Below are positions 42,241 through 51,052 of a stretch of 64,000 nucleotides of DNA, piece after piece. Numbering within the stretch: position 1 is the first letter of the stretch; each line of letters begins with the position of its first letter. Location of the stretch: NCBI GenBank assembly GCA_017164015.1, contig CP071065.1:3004501-3068500 (forward strand), in the 5' to 3' direction. Source of the DNA: Nostoc sp. UHCC 0702. GTDB lineage: Bacteria > Cyanobacteriota > Cyanobacteriia > Cyanobacteriales > Nostocaceae. Position numbers and translations under genes: made by a program. The notes beneath the pieces were generated by a model. It had not been told where the DNA came from and made no database searches. It saw only the letters and a program-made list of their open reading frames with translations.

Positions 42241-43716
42241 TTAATTATCTGGCGAATCGGTTATGCCTTCCTTATTTCCGCCATCATTTGAGACTGATAA
42301 TATCGACTGAGGTGGTTCTATTGCTACCGCTGTTCCAGACGCACCATCTAAAATCAATTTCTCTGAGTCTGGTGTCACGTTGTTTGTTTCTGGAAATACG
42401 AAACGTAACCAGGGAGGCGCTAAAAAGGTGGTTAAGATAACCATCATAATAATTGCTGCCCCTAGTGGTTTAGAGAGAACACCGCTAGCAGCACCAACAC
42501 CAGCAAATACTAATCCCACTTCACCTCTGGGAATCATCCCTACACCAATTGCTAACCTGTTAATACCAGGTTGACCAAAAACACTCAAACCTGTAACCAC
42601 TTTACCGATAATGGCTACTGTAATCAGGAAAGTTGCCATAATCAGTCCTTCCCGATTTTCAGGAATTGCTGGGTTCAAGACTCCTAAATCGGTTTTTGCG
42701 CCAACAGTCACAAAGAAAATCGGCACCAGCATATCAGCAATGGGAATAACCTGCTTTTGCAGTTCTTTGCGCTTATCGGTTTCTTCTAAGACTAAACCTG
42801 CTGCAAAAGCGCCCAGAATCGCTTCTAACTGGATAACGGCAGCAAGGTATGCCATGACAAAAGCGAAGATGAATGCTGGGATTACCAGTTCGCCGCGTGT
42901 TTTGAGTTTATCAGCGATCGCGACAAAGGTTTTGTTGAAGACATTGCCTAGCACAATTGCACCCAAAAGAAAACCAGTCGCACTGATAATCAAATAAATG
43001 ACTTTGCCTACATCTACAGTGCCTTCTTTAGCTAAACTGGCGACTACTGCTAGGACGATGATGCCTAACACATCGTCAATCACAGCAGCACCCAGAATAA
43101 TCTGCCCTTCTTTGGAATTGAGCTTCCCTATTTCTGACAATACTTTGGAAGTTATACCAATACTAGTTGCAGTCAAAGCCGCCCCAGCAAAAATTGCGGG
43201 TACAGCATCAATACCAAACAAAGTCATTAACCCGACAGTTCCCGCTGCAAAAGGTACTGTCACCCCCACTACTGCTACAATCAGGGCTTGGATACCAACT
43301 GCCATCAAGTCCTTTAAGTTGGACTCCAAACCAATTTCAAACAGCAAAATAATCACACCTAGTTCTGCTAAGACAGAAACCACCTCTGATTGTGCTGCAA
43401 AAACTGCCGGAGTCGCTTCAGGACTTAAACCCGCAGTGATTTGCAGGAAGATCATGATCAAAGAGTTGGAACTGTCTGCGCCACCTTCTGGAAACACCAA
43501 CAGATGCAAAACAGAAATGCCGACTACGACACCACCTACAAGTTCGCCTAAGACAGGTGGTAAACCCACTAGGTTGGATAACTCCCCACCAACTTTGCTG
43601 GCTAGGTAAGTTACCACTAAACTGAGCAACACTGCTGCTATTACCATCGAACTATCTGCCGCTGTTGTGTTGGCCAACAAGGGAAAATAGAAGTTGATTT
43701 CACCTAAAAACTGCAT
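42241..43716 (-). CDS. CPA2-family cation:proton antiporter (NhaS3-like)
   Basis: 491 aa with about twelve membrane segments. The core has the E-I-G-L-E-S-N and A-V-I-D-D-V-L-G-I motifs (the D-D pair is the ion site of CPA2 antiporters), G-A-F-A-A-G-L-V-L, F-F-V-T-V-G-A and M-I-P-R-G-E-V-G-L-V. The C-terminal 50 residues are hydrophilic, probably a cytoplasmic tail. Related cyanobacterial proteins exchange Na+ or K+ for H+ in plasma or thylakoid membranes; the exact ion cannot be read. Confidence 0.9.
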   Translation of the reverse strand: MQFLGEINFYFPLLANTTAADSSMVIAAVLLSLVVTYLASKVGGELSNLVGLPPVLGELVGGVVVGISVLHLLVFPEGGADSSNSLIMIFLQITAGLSPEATPAVFAAQSEVVSVLAELGVIILLFEIGLESNLKDLMAVGIQALIVAVVGVTVPFAAGTVGLMTLFGIDAVPAIFAGAALTATSIGITSKVLSEIGKLNSKEGQIILGAAVIDDVLGIIVLAVVASLAKEGTVDVGKVIYLIISATGFLLGAIVLGNVFNKTFVAIADKLKTRGELVIPAFIFAFVMAYLAAVIQLEAILGAFAAGLVLEETDKRKELQKQVIPIADMLVPIFFVTVGAKTDLGVLNPAIPENREGLIMATFLITVAIIGKVVTGLSVFGQPGINRLAIGVGMIPRGEVGLVFAGVGAASGVLSKPLGAAIIMMVILTTFLAPPWLRFVFPETNNVTPDSEKLILDGASGTAVAIEPPQSILSVSNDGGNKEGITDSPDN

Positions 43717-43894
43717 TTGTTTTGCGAAAATTCTTCTCTTTAATTTTTACTCCTTTGGGGAAAGCAACTGTTTAGAGATTTCCTTTAATTTAACGGGTTG
43801 CCGCAACCAGCCCCCAACTAGATTCAAAAATTGGTTAGGCATTGGGTATTGAGTAAGCTTAAAATCTTTAGTTGAATCCCTGTCTATGATCCTC

Positions 43895-43934
43895 CCAGTC
43901 CCTAATCCCCAGTCCCTAATCCCCAGTCCCCAGT
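43895..43934. repeat. STRR (CCCTAAT/CCCCAGT units)
   Basis: Five to six heptamers lie directly before the stop of the EVE-domain gene. Confidence 0.7.
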
Positions 43935-44348
43935 TTAATTTGTGCCACTTGTCAAATCGCTCAGACGTTGCCAGTAAAAGTCAGATACTGGAACTACAGA
44001 AAGCCTAGGGAGTCGCAGCAAGTCAAAGTCTGTGAATTTGCCGTCCTGCTTAATTTGGGCGAGGGTGATGGGCAAAGAGACTTTTCGTAATGCTCGCACA
44101 TCCACGACTACCAGTTTAGCGTCATTGAATTTGCGATCGGCGTAAGGTTGACTGGTGACTTCTGCCACACCTACAATTTGCCGTTCTTTACCAGTGTGAT
44201 AAATAAATGCCAAGTCGCCAGGAAGCATTGTACGTAAATGTTTGAGGGCTAAAGCATTATTCACTCCATCCCAAACTGTACTGCCGTCCCGTTCTAAATC
44301 AAAGTATGAATAATCTTCGGGTTCAGTTTTCAGCAGCCAATACGCCAT
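43935..44348 (-). CDS. EVE-domain protein (thymocyte nuclear protein 1-like)
   Basis: 137 aa, the length of a single EVE domain. M-A-Y-W-L-L-K-T-E-P-E-D-Y-S at the start, W-D-G-V-N-N, G-D-L-A-F-I-Y-H-T-G, and I-V-G-V-A-E-V are family marks. EVE domains share the PUA-like fold and are thought to bind modified bases. The natural ligand in cyanobacteria is unknown. Upstream lies an STRR array. Confidence 0.9.
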   Translation of the reverse strand: MAYWLLKTEPEDYSYFDLERDGSTVWDGVNNALALKHLRTMLPGDLAFIYHTGKERQIVGVAEVTSQPYADRKFNDAKLVVVDVRALRKVSLPITLAQIKQDGKFTDFDLLRLPRLSVVPVSDFYWQRLSDLTSGTN

Positions 44349-44397
44349 AACAAAATTCCTTCAAGGGACTGACAAGTAAAAAATATTCCATTGTTCA

Positions 44398-44480
44398 CAG
44401 TCAATAGTCAATAGTCAACAGTCAATAGTCAATAGTCAATAGTCATCAGTCAATAGTCATCAGTCATCAGTCATCAGCCA
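44398..44480. repeat. STRR array (GTCAATA/GTCATCA units)
   Basis: About eleven 7-bp units, first mostly GTCAATA then GTCATCA. The rest of 44349-44740 contains no gene; the promoter of the SIMPL gene should be near 44650-44720. Confidence 0.8.
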
Positions 44481-44740
44481 ACAACTTCAACCGAAATAAT
44501 TGCTTTATTAGAGTTTCCTCAGTCTTGGTGTAATTTTTTTAGTTTCCAAAAATGTAACCATTGTCACTTTTGACTATGGGAATGCCAAAGTAGGAACATA
44601 CAAATCGTATCTATCAATTGCATTTGAGTGGTGCAAATCTTGTGGTGGTTGTTGACTGTTAACAGTTGACAGCTAACTGAGAATTGCTAGATACGTTTTA
44701 TTAAAAGCATCTGTAGATATTTTCAGAGGAGTGCAATTTT

Positions 44741-45487
44741 ATGTATAGGGCCGCTTTATTTGGTTCTCGGTTTCATGCTGGGAATTTGTGGAAAACCTTA
44801 CCCTTAGCTTTGTTGCTATTTGTGACTTTTGGTCAGCCTGGGTTTGCTGAGGAAAAAGCACAATTGTGGCGCACCCTTACTGTTAGTGGTCGTGGGACAG
44901 AATCAATTCCGACAACTTTGTCGGAAGTTAGTTTAGGAGTTGAAGTGCAGGCTAAAACTGCACAGTCAGCACAGCAAGATGCAGCTCGCAGGTCATCAGC
45001 TGTAGTAGCTTTACTCAAAAGCCGGAATGTGGAGAAATTACAAACTACAGGTATCCGCCTTAACCCAGTTTATAGCTATACCAATAATGTGCAGCGAATT
45101 ACTGGCTATGCTGCTAGCAATTCTGTGAGTTTTCGCATTGCCACAGATAATGCTGGTACTTTGTTAGATGAAGCTGTGAAAGCAGGTGCAACCCAAATTA
45201 ATGGCATTAATTTTATCGCTACTGATGAGGCGATCGCAAAAGCTCGCCAACAAGCACTTAAAGAAGCTACCCAAGACGCCCGACAGCAAGCTGATGCTGT
45301 TTTTAGTGCCCTCGGTTTCCAACCTAAAGAAGTGGTCAGTATTAAAGTTGATAATGCTAATGCCCCTCCACCACCTATTTTGTATCGTGCTGAAGCTGCC
45401 AAATTAGCTAATCAAGATGCTTCCACCCCTGTGGTTGGTGGTGAACAGCAGGTAGAAGCATCGGTGACGTTGCAAATTAGTTATTAG
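44741..45487 (+). CDS. Secreted SIMPL-domain (DUF541) protein
   Basis: 248 aa with a signal peptide (hydrophobic L-P-L-A-L-L-L-F-V-T-F-G, cleavage near G-F-A-E). The mature part has the DUF541 pattern: T-L-T-V-S-G-R-G, A-Q-Q-D-A-A-R-R-S-S-A-V-V, Y-A-A-S-N-S-V-S-F-R, and I-A-K-A-R-Q-Q-A-L-K-E-A-T-Q-D-A-R-Q-Q-A. A periplasmic role is likely, possibly in oxidative stress as reported for related proteins; the function here is not known. Confidence 0.88.
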   Translation: MYRAALFGSRFHAGNLWKTLPLALLLFVTFGQPGFAEEKAQLWRTLTVSGRGTESIPTTLSEVSLGVEVQAKTAQSAQQDAARRSSAVVALLKSRNVEKLQTTGIRLNPVYSYTNNVQRITGYAASNSVSFRIATDNAGTLLDEAVKAGATQINGINFIATDEAIAKARQQALKEATQDARQQADAVFSALGFQPKEVVSIKVDNANAPPPPILYRAEAAKLANQDASTPVVGGEQQVEASVTLQISY

Positions 45488-45551
45488 TCAATAGTCAATA
45501 GTCCATAGTCAAAATCCTTTACTATTGACTATGGACTGTTGACTTTTGACC
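45486..45551. terminator. STRR hairpin between SIMPL gene and ssb
   Basis: GTCAATAGTCCATAGTCAAAA faces TATTGACTATGGACTGTTGAC around a short loop. The arms are nearly perfect complements and lie between two convergent stop codons. Confidence 0.65.
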
Positions 45552-45560
45552 AATTAAAAA

Positions 45561-45917
45561 TTAATTGTCTGGGGCGAAATCTCCACCGCCTTCTGCATCT
45601 CGTTTGGAATCTAATAAATCCACTTGGTCTACTAAAATCAGTGGTTTAGAGCGGCTAGTTCCTGTTTGGCGATCGCTCCATGTGTCAAACTTTAAGGAAC
45701 CCTTAACCGCAACTTGTCTACCTTTACGTACATAATTACCTGCAAACTCTGCCGTTTTACCCCATAGTTCCAACTCAAACCAGTCCGGCTCATCACTATT
45801 CCGTGATTTACGCTTGACTGCTAGTGTCAATCTACACTTAACTGTACCAGATTCAAAATACTTAATATCTGGGTCAATGCCTACACGACCGATGAGGTGG
45901 ACTATATTAATGCTCAT
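45561..45917 (-). CDS. ssb: Single-stranded DNA-binding protein
   Basis: 118 aa with the OB-fold pattern: M-S-I-N-I-V-H-L-I-G-R-V-G-I-D-P-D-I-K-Y, W-F-E-L-E-L-W-G-K-T-A-E, Y-V-R-K-G-R-Q-V-A-V-K-G-S-L, and a short acidic tail ending G-G-G-D-F-A-P-D-N. The tail lacks the D-D-I-P-F end that recruits partners in E. coli SSB, and the protein is shorter, typical of one of the two cyanobacterial SSB types. Divergent from mreB. Confidence 0.9.
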   Translation of the reverse strand: MSINIVHLIGRVGIDPDIKYFESGTVKCRLTLAVKRKSRNSDEPDWFELELWGKTAEFAGNYVRKGRQVAVKGSLKFDTWSDRQTGTSRSKPLILVDQVDLLDSKRDAEGGGDFAPDN

Positions 45918-46248
45918 AAGCGTACCTTTTAGTACTTACGTACTGATTAATGCTGATTTTCATCATAGCGAATTGTGAACCTATTGAAAATGTGTTTAAA
46001 ATCTAACAACCTAGTTGGATGTATAAATGTTAAAGTTTACTTGACAAAATTGTAAAACTATACGGATATACTGAATTAGTCAAAAAATATCAAAAACATA
46101 GATGCTTAATATCTAGCAAGGATTACCAAAAGTTCAATAAAATAGCCTAGTTGGCTGGACTCAACATCAAAAACGTAATAAAATCCAGCACGATCAACAC
46201 CAACAGTTCTAGTTAAAAAGTTATCGCAAGTAGGGAGCGTAGAGACGC
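45918..46248. promoter_or_regulatory. Divergent ssb/mreB promoter region
   Basis: 331 bases with no gene. TTGACA at 46041-46046 with TATACT at 46067-46072 (spacing 20, longer than ideal) is the best candidate for mreB. GGGAG stands before the mreB start. Confidence 0.35.
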
Positions 46249-47292
46249 GTGGGTCTTTTCAGGAACTTTCGCTCATCGTGGGATATGGGTATCGACCTCG
46301 GTACTGCCAACACCCTCGTTTATGTATCTGGTAAAGGTATTGTACTTCAAGAGCCTTCTGTAGTTGCTATCGACCAAAACGAAAAGGTAGCACTGGCAGT
46401 GGGAGAAGAGGCCAAAAAAATGCTTGGTCGCACACCTGGTAATGTGATTGCCTTACGCCCCTTACGTGATGGTGTAATCGCTGACTTTGATACAGCTGAA
46501 CTTATGCTCAAAAGCTTTATTCAGCGAGTCAATGAGGGCAGATCTTTAATTCTACCAAGGATTGTGATTGGTATTCCCAGCGGTGTCACAGGTGTAGAAA
46601 GACGGGCTGTGATGGATGCAGCTACTCAAGCTGGGGCAAGAGAAGTTTATCTAATTGATGAACCAATAGCAGCTGCTATTGGTGCAGGACTACCGGTTGC
46701 CGAACCAACTGGTAACATGATTATCGATATTGGTGGCGGGACAACAGAAGTTGCCGTACTCAGTCTTCAGGGTACTGTGATCAGTGAATCAGTACGTATT
46801 GCTGGAGATGAACTTACTGAATCAATCATCATATACATGAAGAAAGTTCATAATTTGGTGATTGGGGAACGTACTGCCGAGGACATAAAAATTCGCATCG
46901 GCTCTGCTTATCCCACTCACGATGATGGTGAAGCCATGATGGAAGTGCGAGGCTTACACCTGCTTTCTGGTCTACCACGGACTGTCACCCTCAAAGGGCC
47001 AGAAATTCGTGAAAGTATGTTGGAACCGCTATCAGTAATCATCGAAGCTGTGAAGCGGACACTGGAACGCACGCCTCCAGAGCTGGCAGCAGACATTATT
47101 GATAGGGGTATCATGCTGGCTGGTGGTGGTGCTTTGCTCAAAGGCATAGACACCTTAATTAGCCATGAGACAGGTATTGTCACCCATATTGCCGCCGATC
47201 CGCTCAGTTGTGTTGTGTTGGGAACAGGTCGTGTGTTAGAAAACTTTAAACAGCTGGAACGGGTTTTCAGCGGGCGTTCTCGCAACATGTAG
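46249..47292 (+). CDS. mreB: Rod-shape-determining actin-like protein MreB
   Basis: 347 aa, GTG start at 46249 (M-G-L-F-R-N-F), GGGAG upstream. Actin-fold marks: G-I-D-L-G-T-A-N-T-L-V (phosphate 1), I-G-I-P-S-G-V-T-G-V-E-R-R-A, I-D-E-P-I-A-A-A-I-G-A-G, I-I-D-I-G-G-G-T-T-E-V-A (phosphate 2) and L-A-G-G-G-A-L-L-K-G. Forms membrane-bound filaments that direct wall synthesis; needed for cell shape in Anabaena. mreC and mreD follow. Confidence 0.96.
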   Translation: MGLFRNFRSSWDMGIDLGTANTLVYVSGKGIVLQEPSVVAIDQNEKVALAVGEEAKKMLGRTPGNVIALRPLRDGVIADFDTAELMLKSFIQRVNEGRSLILPRIVIGIPSGVTGVERRAVMDAATQAGAREVYLIDEPIAAAIGAGLPVAEPTGNMIIDIGGGTTEVAVLSLQGTVISESVRIAGDELTESIIIYMKKVHNLVIGERTAEDIKIRIGSAYPTHDDGEAMMEVRGLHLLSGLPRTVTLKGPEIRESMLEPLSVIIEAVKRTLERTPPELAADIIDRGIMLAGGGALLKGIDTLISHETGIVTHIAADPLSCVVLGTGRVLENFKQLERVFSGRSRNM

Positions 47293-47303
47293 AAAGAAAT
47301 ATC

Positions 47304-47361
47304 AGATATTGGGTTCTATTTGGTTTTTATTTGGGTTCTATAAAAGTAGAACCCAATATCT
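47304..47361 (+). promoter_or_regulatory. Competing hairpins between mreB and mreC (possible attenuator)
   Basis: The right arm TAGAACCCAATATCT (47347-47361) pairs exactly with AGATATTGGGTTCTA (47304-47318), and its first ten bases pair equally well with TTGGGTTCTA (47331-47340). The two left arms exclude each other. The sequence is followed by TTATG and AT-rich DNA. Confidence 0.55.
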
Positions 47362-47388
47362 TTATGAAATTATAACAATTAGGTATAG

Positions 47389-48183
47389 ATGGTTACTCTT
47401 CGTCGTTGGTGGGATCGCAAAGCTTTACAAGTCGGCTTGGTAGCTTTAGTACTGGGTGGTGCATGGATGCTGCGGCAGACCCAAGGTAAGCTGCTGCTGG
47501 AAGTTTACCAAGTGATTACCAGTCCTTTGCAAATGTTGCAGACAGTACCAAGTCCAGAAGAACGTCTTAAAGATGCTCGATTCTTGGAGTTGCAAACGCG
47601 CATAGCAGACCTAGAAAGCCAAAATCAAAAACTCAAAGATTTATTAGGCTACGTTGAAAAACAGCCACTTGCATCACGCCCAATTCCAGCGCGAGTAGTG
47701 GGACGCAGTGCTGACCATTGGTGGCAACAAGTCACCCTCAATCGTGGTTCTAACGCCGGAATTCAAGAAGGCTTTGTTGTCAAGGCTGAGGGTGGATTAG
47801 TGGGTTTAGTAGAAAGTGTAACTCCCAATACCAGCCGTGTGTTGTTAATCAGTGACCTCAAAAGTCAAGTGGGTGTAACTGTTAGCCGGACTTCAGCCAA
47901 AGGAGTTTTGCGAGGAGATTCTTCTGCGGAAGCTGTATTGGAGTTTTATGAAAAAGTTCCAAATGTGAAAGTGGGAGATTTAGTTTCCACATCTACCTAC
48001 AGTCAGAAATTTCCTGCTGGCTTGGCAGTAGGACGGATCAAGTCCCTGGATTTAAAGAAACTGCCAGCATCAGTCGCAAAAGTGGAGCTGTTCCCGCCGA
48101 TTAGATCGCTAGATTGGGTAGGTGTATATCCAAAACCGACAAACATTGAACAGGCAGGCGAAGATCCGCAAAAGTCTAATTAA
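47389..48183 (+). CDS. mreC: Rod-shape-determining protein MreC
   Basis: 264 aa. One N-terminal membrane segment (L-V-A-L-V-L-G-G-A-W-M-L), a short coiled coil (about 58-85), then the double beta-barrel domain with R-V-V-G-R-S-A-D-H-W-W-Q, L-N-R-G-S-N-A-G-I and G-L-V-G-L-V-E-S-V. It lies in the periplasm and links MreB to the wall synthases. 96 bases after mreB, with the hairpin pair between. Confidence 0.92.
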   Translation: MVTLRRWWDRKALQVGLVALVLGGAWMLRQTQGKLLLEVYQVITSPLQMLQTVPSPEERLKDARFLELQTRIADLESQNQKLKDLLGYVEKQPLASRPIPARVVGRSADHWWQQVTLNRGSNAGIQEGFVVKAEGGLVGLVESVTPNTSRVLLISDLKSQVGVTVSRTSAKGVLRGDSSAEAVLEFYEKVPNVKVGDLVSTSTYSQKFPAGLAVGRIKSLDLKKLPASVAKVELFPPIRSLDWVGVYPKPTNIEQAGEDPQKSN

Positions 48184-48207
48184 ATTTTTTTCAAATCTCT
48201 CAAAACA

Positions 48208-48822
48208 ATGAAGATGCCTTCATTTGGTGGTAATAGGTCAAAAAAGCCAAAATCGTCACAGCGAAAATCCCAAATCGCAATTCAGCCTCTTGCTCGTTGG
48301 CATCCTCGTACACGTCAGTTGCTAGATTGGGCGGTAACAGTTGGTTCAGTGCTGTTATGTTTAATGCTGTTGCCAACACGCTTGCCAGGTATGGAATTAG
48401 TAGGAATTGGCCCTAATTGGCTGTTAATTTGGGTGGTGGCTTGGAGTGTCAAGCGCGCAGTCTGGGAAGGATTATTCGCAGGTGTAGTGCTGGGGCTACT
48501 TCAAGATGCCATGACATCACCTAACCCCACTCATGCCTTAACTCTGGGGATGGTAGGAGTTTTAACAGCATTAACTCAAAAGCAGCGTTTTATCCAAGAA
48601 GATTTTATTTCCATTGCCTTAATTGCCTTTGTGATGGCGATTTTGGCAGAAACTATCTTTGGGTTGCAATTGACTTTAATGGGCGATCGCAAAGTAGAAG
48701 ACATCTGGGCATATTATCAACGAGTAGCCCTTGCTTCTGCTATTCTCAGTAGTCTTTGGGCACCTGTGGTATATTATCCGTTGAATCACTGGTGGCAAAA
48801 GATGAAACTATTGGAGCAATAG
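48208..48822 (+). CDS. mreD: Rod-shape-determining membrane protein MreD
   Basis: 204 aa with about five membrane spans. A basic N-terminal extension (S-F-G-G-N-R-S-K-K-P-K-S-S-Q-R-K-S) precedes the family core W-A-V-T-V-G-S-V-L-L-C-L...P-N-W-L-L-I-W-V-V-A-W, then G-V-V-L-G-L-L-Q-D-A-M-T. It follows mreC after 24 bases. The last gene of the operon. Confidence 0.88.
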   Translation: MKMPSFGGNRSKKPKSSQRKSQIAIQPLARWHPRTRQLLDWAVTVGSVLLCLMLLPTRLPGMELVGIGPNWLLIWVVAWSVKRAVWEGLFAGVVLGLLQDAMTSPNPTHALTLGMVGVLTALTQKQRFIQEDFISIALIAFVMAILAETIFGLQLTLMGDRKVEDIWAYYQRVALASAILSSLWAPVVYYPLNHWWQKMKLLEQ

Positions 48823-48987
48823 TTGTGGTATTGGGAAATGGGGATTAGGTAAATTTGCCCTCTTCCGTTCTATTTCTCTGCCTGTCTCCTTGGATTTGTT
48901 GAGAAGCCTTATTTATTGCGTCTTAGCGCAGGAATCCCCATCTAATATCAAGTTCGGCTAATTACTTACGATCTAGTCGGTTTGCTT

Positions 48988-49080
48988 GGTAATAGGTAAT
49001 GGCTAATGGGTAATAGGTAATACTCAAAACCAATTACCAATTACCAATTACCAATTACCAATTACCAATTCCCAATTACC
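48988..49080. repeat. Facing STRR arrays (GGTAATA / AATTACC units)
   Basis: GGTAATAG and GGTAATGG-type units (48988-49022) face at least six AATTACC units (49032-49080). The arms are complementary and would give a long AT-rich hairpin. It lies 165 bases downstream of mreD. Confidence 0.75.
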
Positions 49081-49137
49081 GACCTCCACAGATATCATAA
49101 GTGTTTAAACGGACATGATCTAAATCAAAGGTTATAG

Positions 49138-49300
49138 ATGGGGTGCGTTCAAAATAGCAACCCCCTAGTTTGTAACTATGGGGGTGTAAGGCGCAGGCGA
49201 ATTTATAAATCGTCATGAGAATTTGCAAGAACATTCACAGGAGTTGCTGTTAACCAAGAATCCCCTGGTTAAGCGCCGTCTGGAGTTTCAAAGATGCCTT
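49138..49300. other. Structured element upstream of ribD (possibly IS200/IS605-derived)
   Basis: Several stems follow one another: GGGGTGC/GCAACCCC (49140-49163), ACCCCCTAGTT/AACTATGGGGGT (49160-49186, one bulge), and TTAACCA/TGGTTAA (49251-49271) around AGAATCCCC. The last resembles the subterminal hairpin with A-G-A-A-T-C-C-C-C of cyanobacterial IS200/IS605 elements. It does not match the FMN riboswitch consensus, although ribD is next. No gene is seen in 48823-49561. Confidence 0.35.
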
Positions 49301-49561
49301 CTCTAGCCCTAATTCAGGCTTATTTGATGATATAGGCACGATATCATAATACCATTAATAAAAATTAAACTCTTATCTTGACAGTTTCACATCAAATTTC
49401 AAAAATACTACAAAAGAATTAATTTTGAGCTACTAGCTCTCATGCTTACCATCATTTTTTCTTAGTTACCCCATAACCAACGATAGCGCCTGAATATTAC
49501 TGTTTAACTATCAGGATAAAAATAGTCAGTGTGCAAAATATTTACAGTATTGCCGAAAATT

Positions 49562-50770
49562 ATGGATAATTTCCCAGTAGTTGCTCAATCAAATGCAGAT
49601 CTACCCAATTACACTCAAAAACATGGGCTTTCCGTGCAGTTGGCAGTCGATTCTGATTCACAAGCCAAGGATAGGGTAGGAAGTGACTTTGACATTCGCA
49701 TGATGCAGCGGTGTTTAGAACTTGCGCGCCGTGCCTTGGGACGTACTTCACCTAATCCGCTGGTGGGGGCGGTAGTTGTCAAAGATGGGGAGATTGTGGG
49801 CGAAGGGTTTCATCCCCGTGCAGGAGAACCTCATGCAGAAGTTTTTGCTTTGAGAGCAGCAGGCGATCGCGCTCGTGATGCTACAGTCTATGTCAGTCTC
49901 GAACCCTGCAATCATTACGGACGCACTCCCCCTTGTTCAGAAGGGTTAATAGCCGCTGGTGTGGCTAAGGTAGTAGTGGGCATGGTTGACCCTAATCCCC
50001 TGGTAGCCGGAGGTGGCATTGCTCGTTTACGTGCGGCTGGGATAGAAGTTGTGGTAGGTGTAGAAACCGAAGCCTGCCAACAACTGAATGAAGGTTTTGT
50101 CCATCGTATTCTCTACAAACGACCTTTGGGCATTTTGAAATATGCCATGACGTTAGATGGCAAAATTGCTACTACATCTGGTCATAGTGCTTGGGTAACA
50201 AACCAAGATGCCCGTGCTGAAGTTCATCAACTACGGGCAGCCTGTGATGCTGTGATTGTCGGTGGAAATACAGTGAGGCTGGATAATCCTCATTTAACCA
50301 GCCATCAAATAGAAGCACATAATCCTTTGCGGGTAGTGATGAGTCGCCATCTCAACTTGCCTGAGAATGCTCGTCTTTGGCAAACCGCGTCAGCTCCCAC
50401 TTTAGTGTTGACAGAGTTGGGAGCGAACCCTGATTTTCAAAAATTCTTGCTCAAACAGGGAGTGGAAGTAGTGGAGTTGACATCACTTACTCCAGATCAG
50501 GCAATGGCTCACCTATATGAGCGGGGTTTTTGTAGCGTATTGTGGGAGTGTGGTGGTACATTAGCTGCTAGTGCGATCGCTCAGGGAGCTGTGCAAAAAA
50601 TCCTTGCTTTTATTGCTCCTAAAATCATTGGTGGTAATCACGCTCCCACACCTGTGGGTGACTTAGGTTTTACCACTATGACCGAGGCTCTCGCCCTAGA
50701 ACATGTCCGTTGGCGTGTAATCGGTTCTGATTGCTTAGTTGAAGGTTATTTACCCCAAATCAAGCAGTAG
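49562..50770 (+). CDS. ribD: Bifunctional riboflavin biosynthesis deaminase/reductase RibD
   Basis: 402 aa from ATG 49562 (a GTG at 49529 would add 11 residues). The N-terminal cytidine-deaminase-like domain has H-A-E-V (zinc His, catalytic Glu) and P-C-N-H-Y-G-R-T-P-P-C (zinc Cys pair); the C-terminal reductase domain has L-K-Y-A-M-T-L-D-G-K-I-A and I-V-G-G-N-T-V-R-L-D-N-P. It carries out the second and third steps from GTP to riboflavin. The first 45 residues before M-M-Q-R-C-L-E-L-A are unlike other RibD and may be a late extension. Confidence 0.93.
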   Translation: MDNFPVVAQSNADLPNYTQKHGLSVQLAVDSDSQAKDRVGSDFDIRMMQRCLELARRALGRTSPNPLVGAVVVKDGEIVGEGFHPRAGEPHAEVFALRAAGDRARDATVYVSLEPCNHYGRTPPCSEGLIAAGVAKVVVGMVDPNPLVAGGGIARLRAAGIEVVVGVETEACQQLNEGFVHRILYKRPLGILKYAMTLDGKIATTSGHSAWVTNQDARAEVHQLRAACDAVIVGGNTVRLDNPHLTSHQIEAHNPLRVVMSRHLNLPENARLWQTASAPTLVLTELGANPDFQKFLLKQGVEVVELTSLTPDQAMAHLYERGFCSVLWECGGTLAASAIAQGAVQKILAFIAPKIIGGNHAPTPVGDLGFTTMTEALALEHVRWRVIGSDCLVEGYLPQIKQ

Positions 50771-50822
50771 TCAACGGTCAATAAGCTGTTACACATAAAG
50801 ATTGCATATCTAATTGTGTTGA

Positions 50823-50938
50823 CCCCTTCGGGATTCGCCAGTCGCTCATGGGGAGCCACTGCGTTGCGGGGGTTCCCCCCGTTGTAGCAAGTGGCGTGGA
50901 AACCCCCAAGACCGCGCTGGCTCACTGATGACTAATAA
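50823..50938. repeat. GC-rich interspersed repeat family B, copy 1
   Basis: Shares AAGTGGCGTGGAAACCCCC and CCGCGCTGGCTCACTG with the segment 62458-62592 (the first with one difference). Contains inner complementary GGGGTTCCCCCC. No coding capacity. Confidence 0.6.
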
Positions 50939-51052
50939 CTGATGACTGTCATCTGTTATCGGTCATCGACCTTTACAAGTGATTACGCAATTTAGATCTG
51001 CCTGAGCTTAGTTATGACTATTGGCTATTGTTTTGCCGAAACTTTGTTTTTG

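Noticed and set aside
42380..43609. Long plus-strand frames opposite the antiporter gene
   Set aside because: They mirror the codon pattern of a clear membrane protein on the minus strand and show no protein family features.
44398..44480. CRISPR-like look of regular repeats
   Set aside because: Units are 7 bp with no spacers; these are STRRs, and no cas genes are present.
49138..49300. FMN riboswitch upstream of ribD
   Set aside because: The conserved RFN boxes are absent; the stems fit a mobile-element end better.
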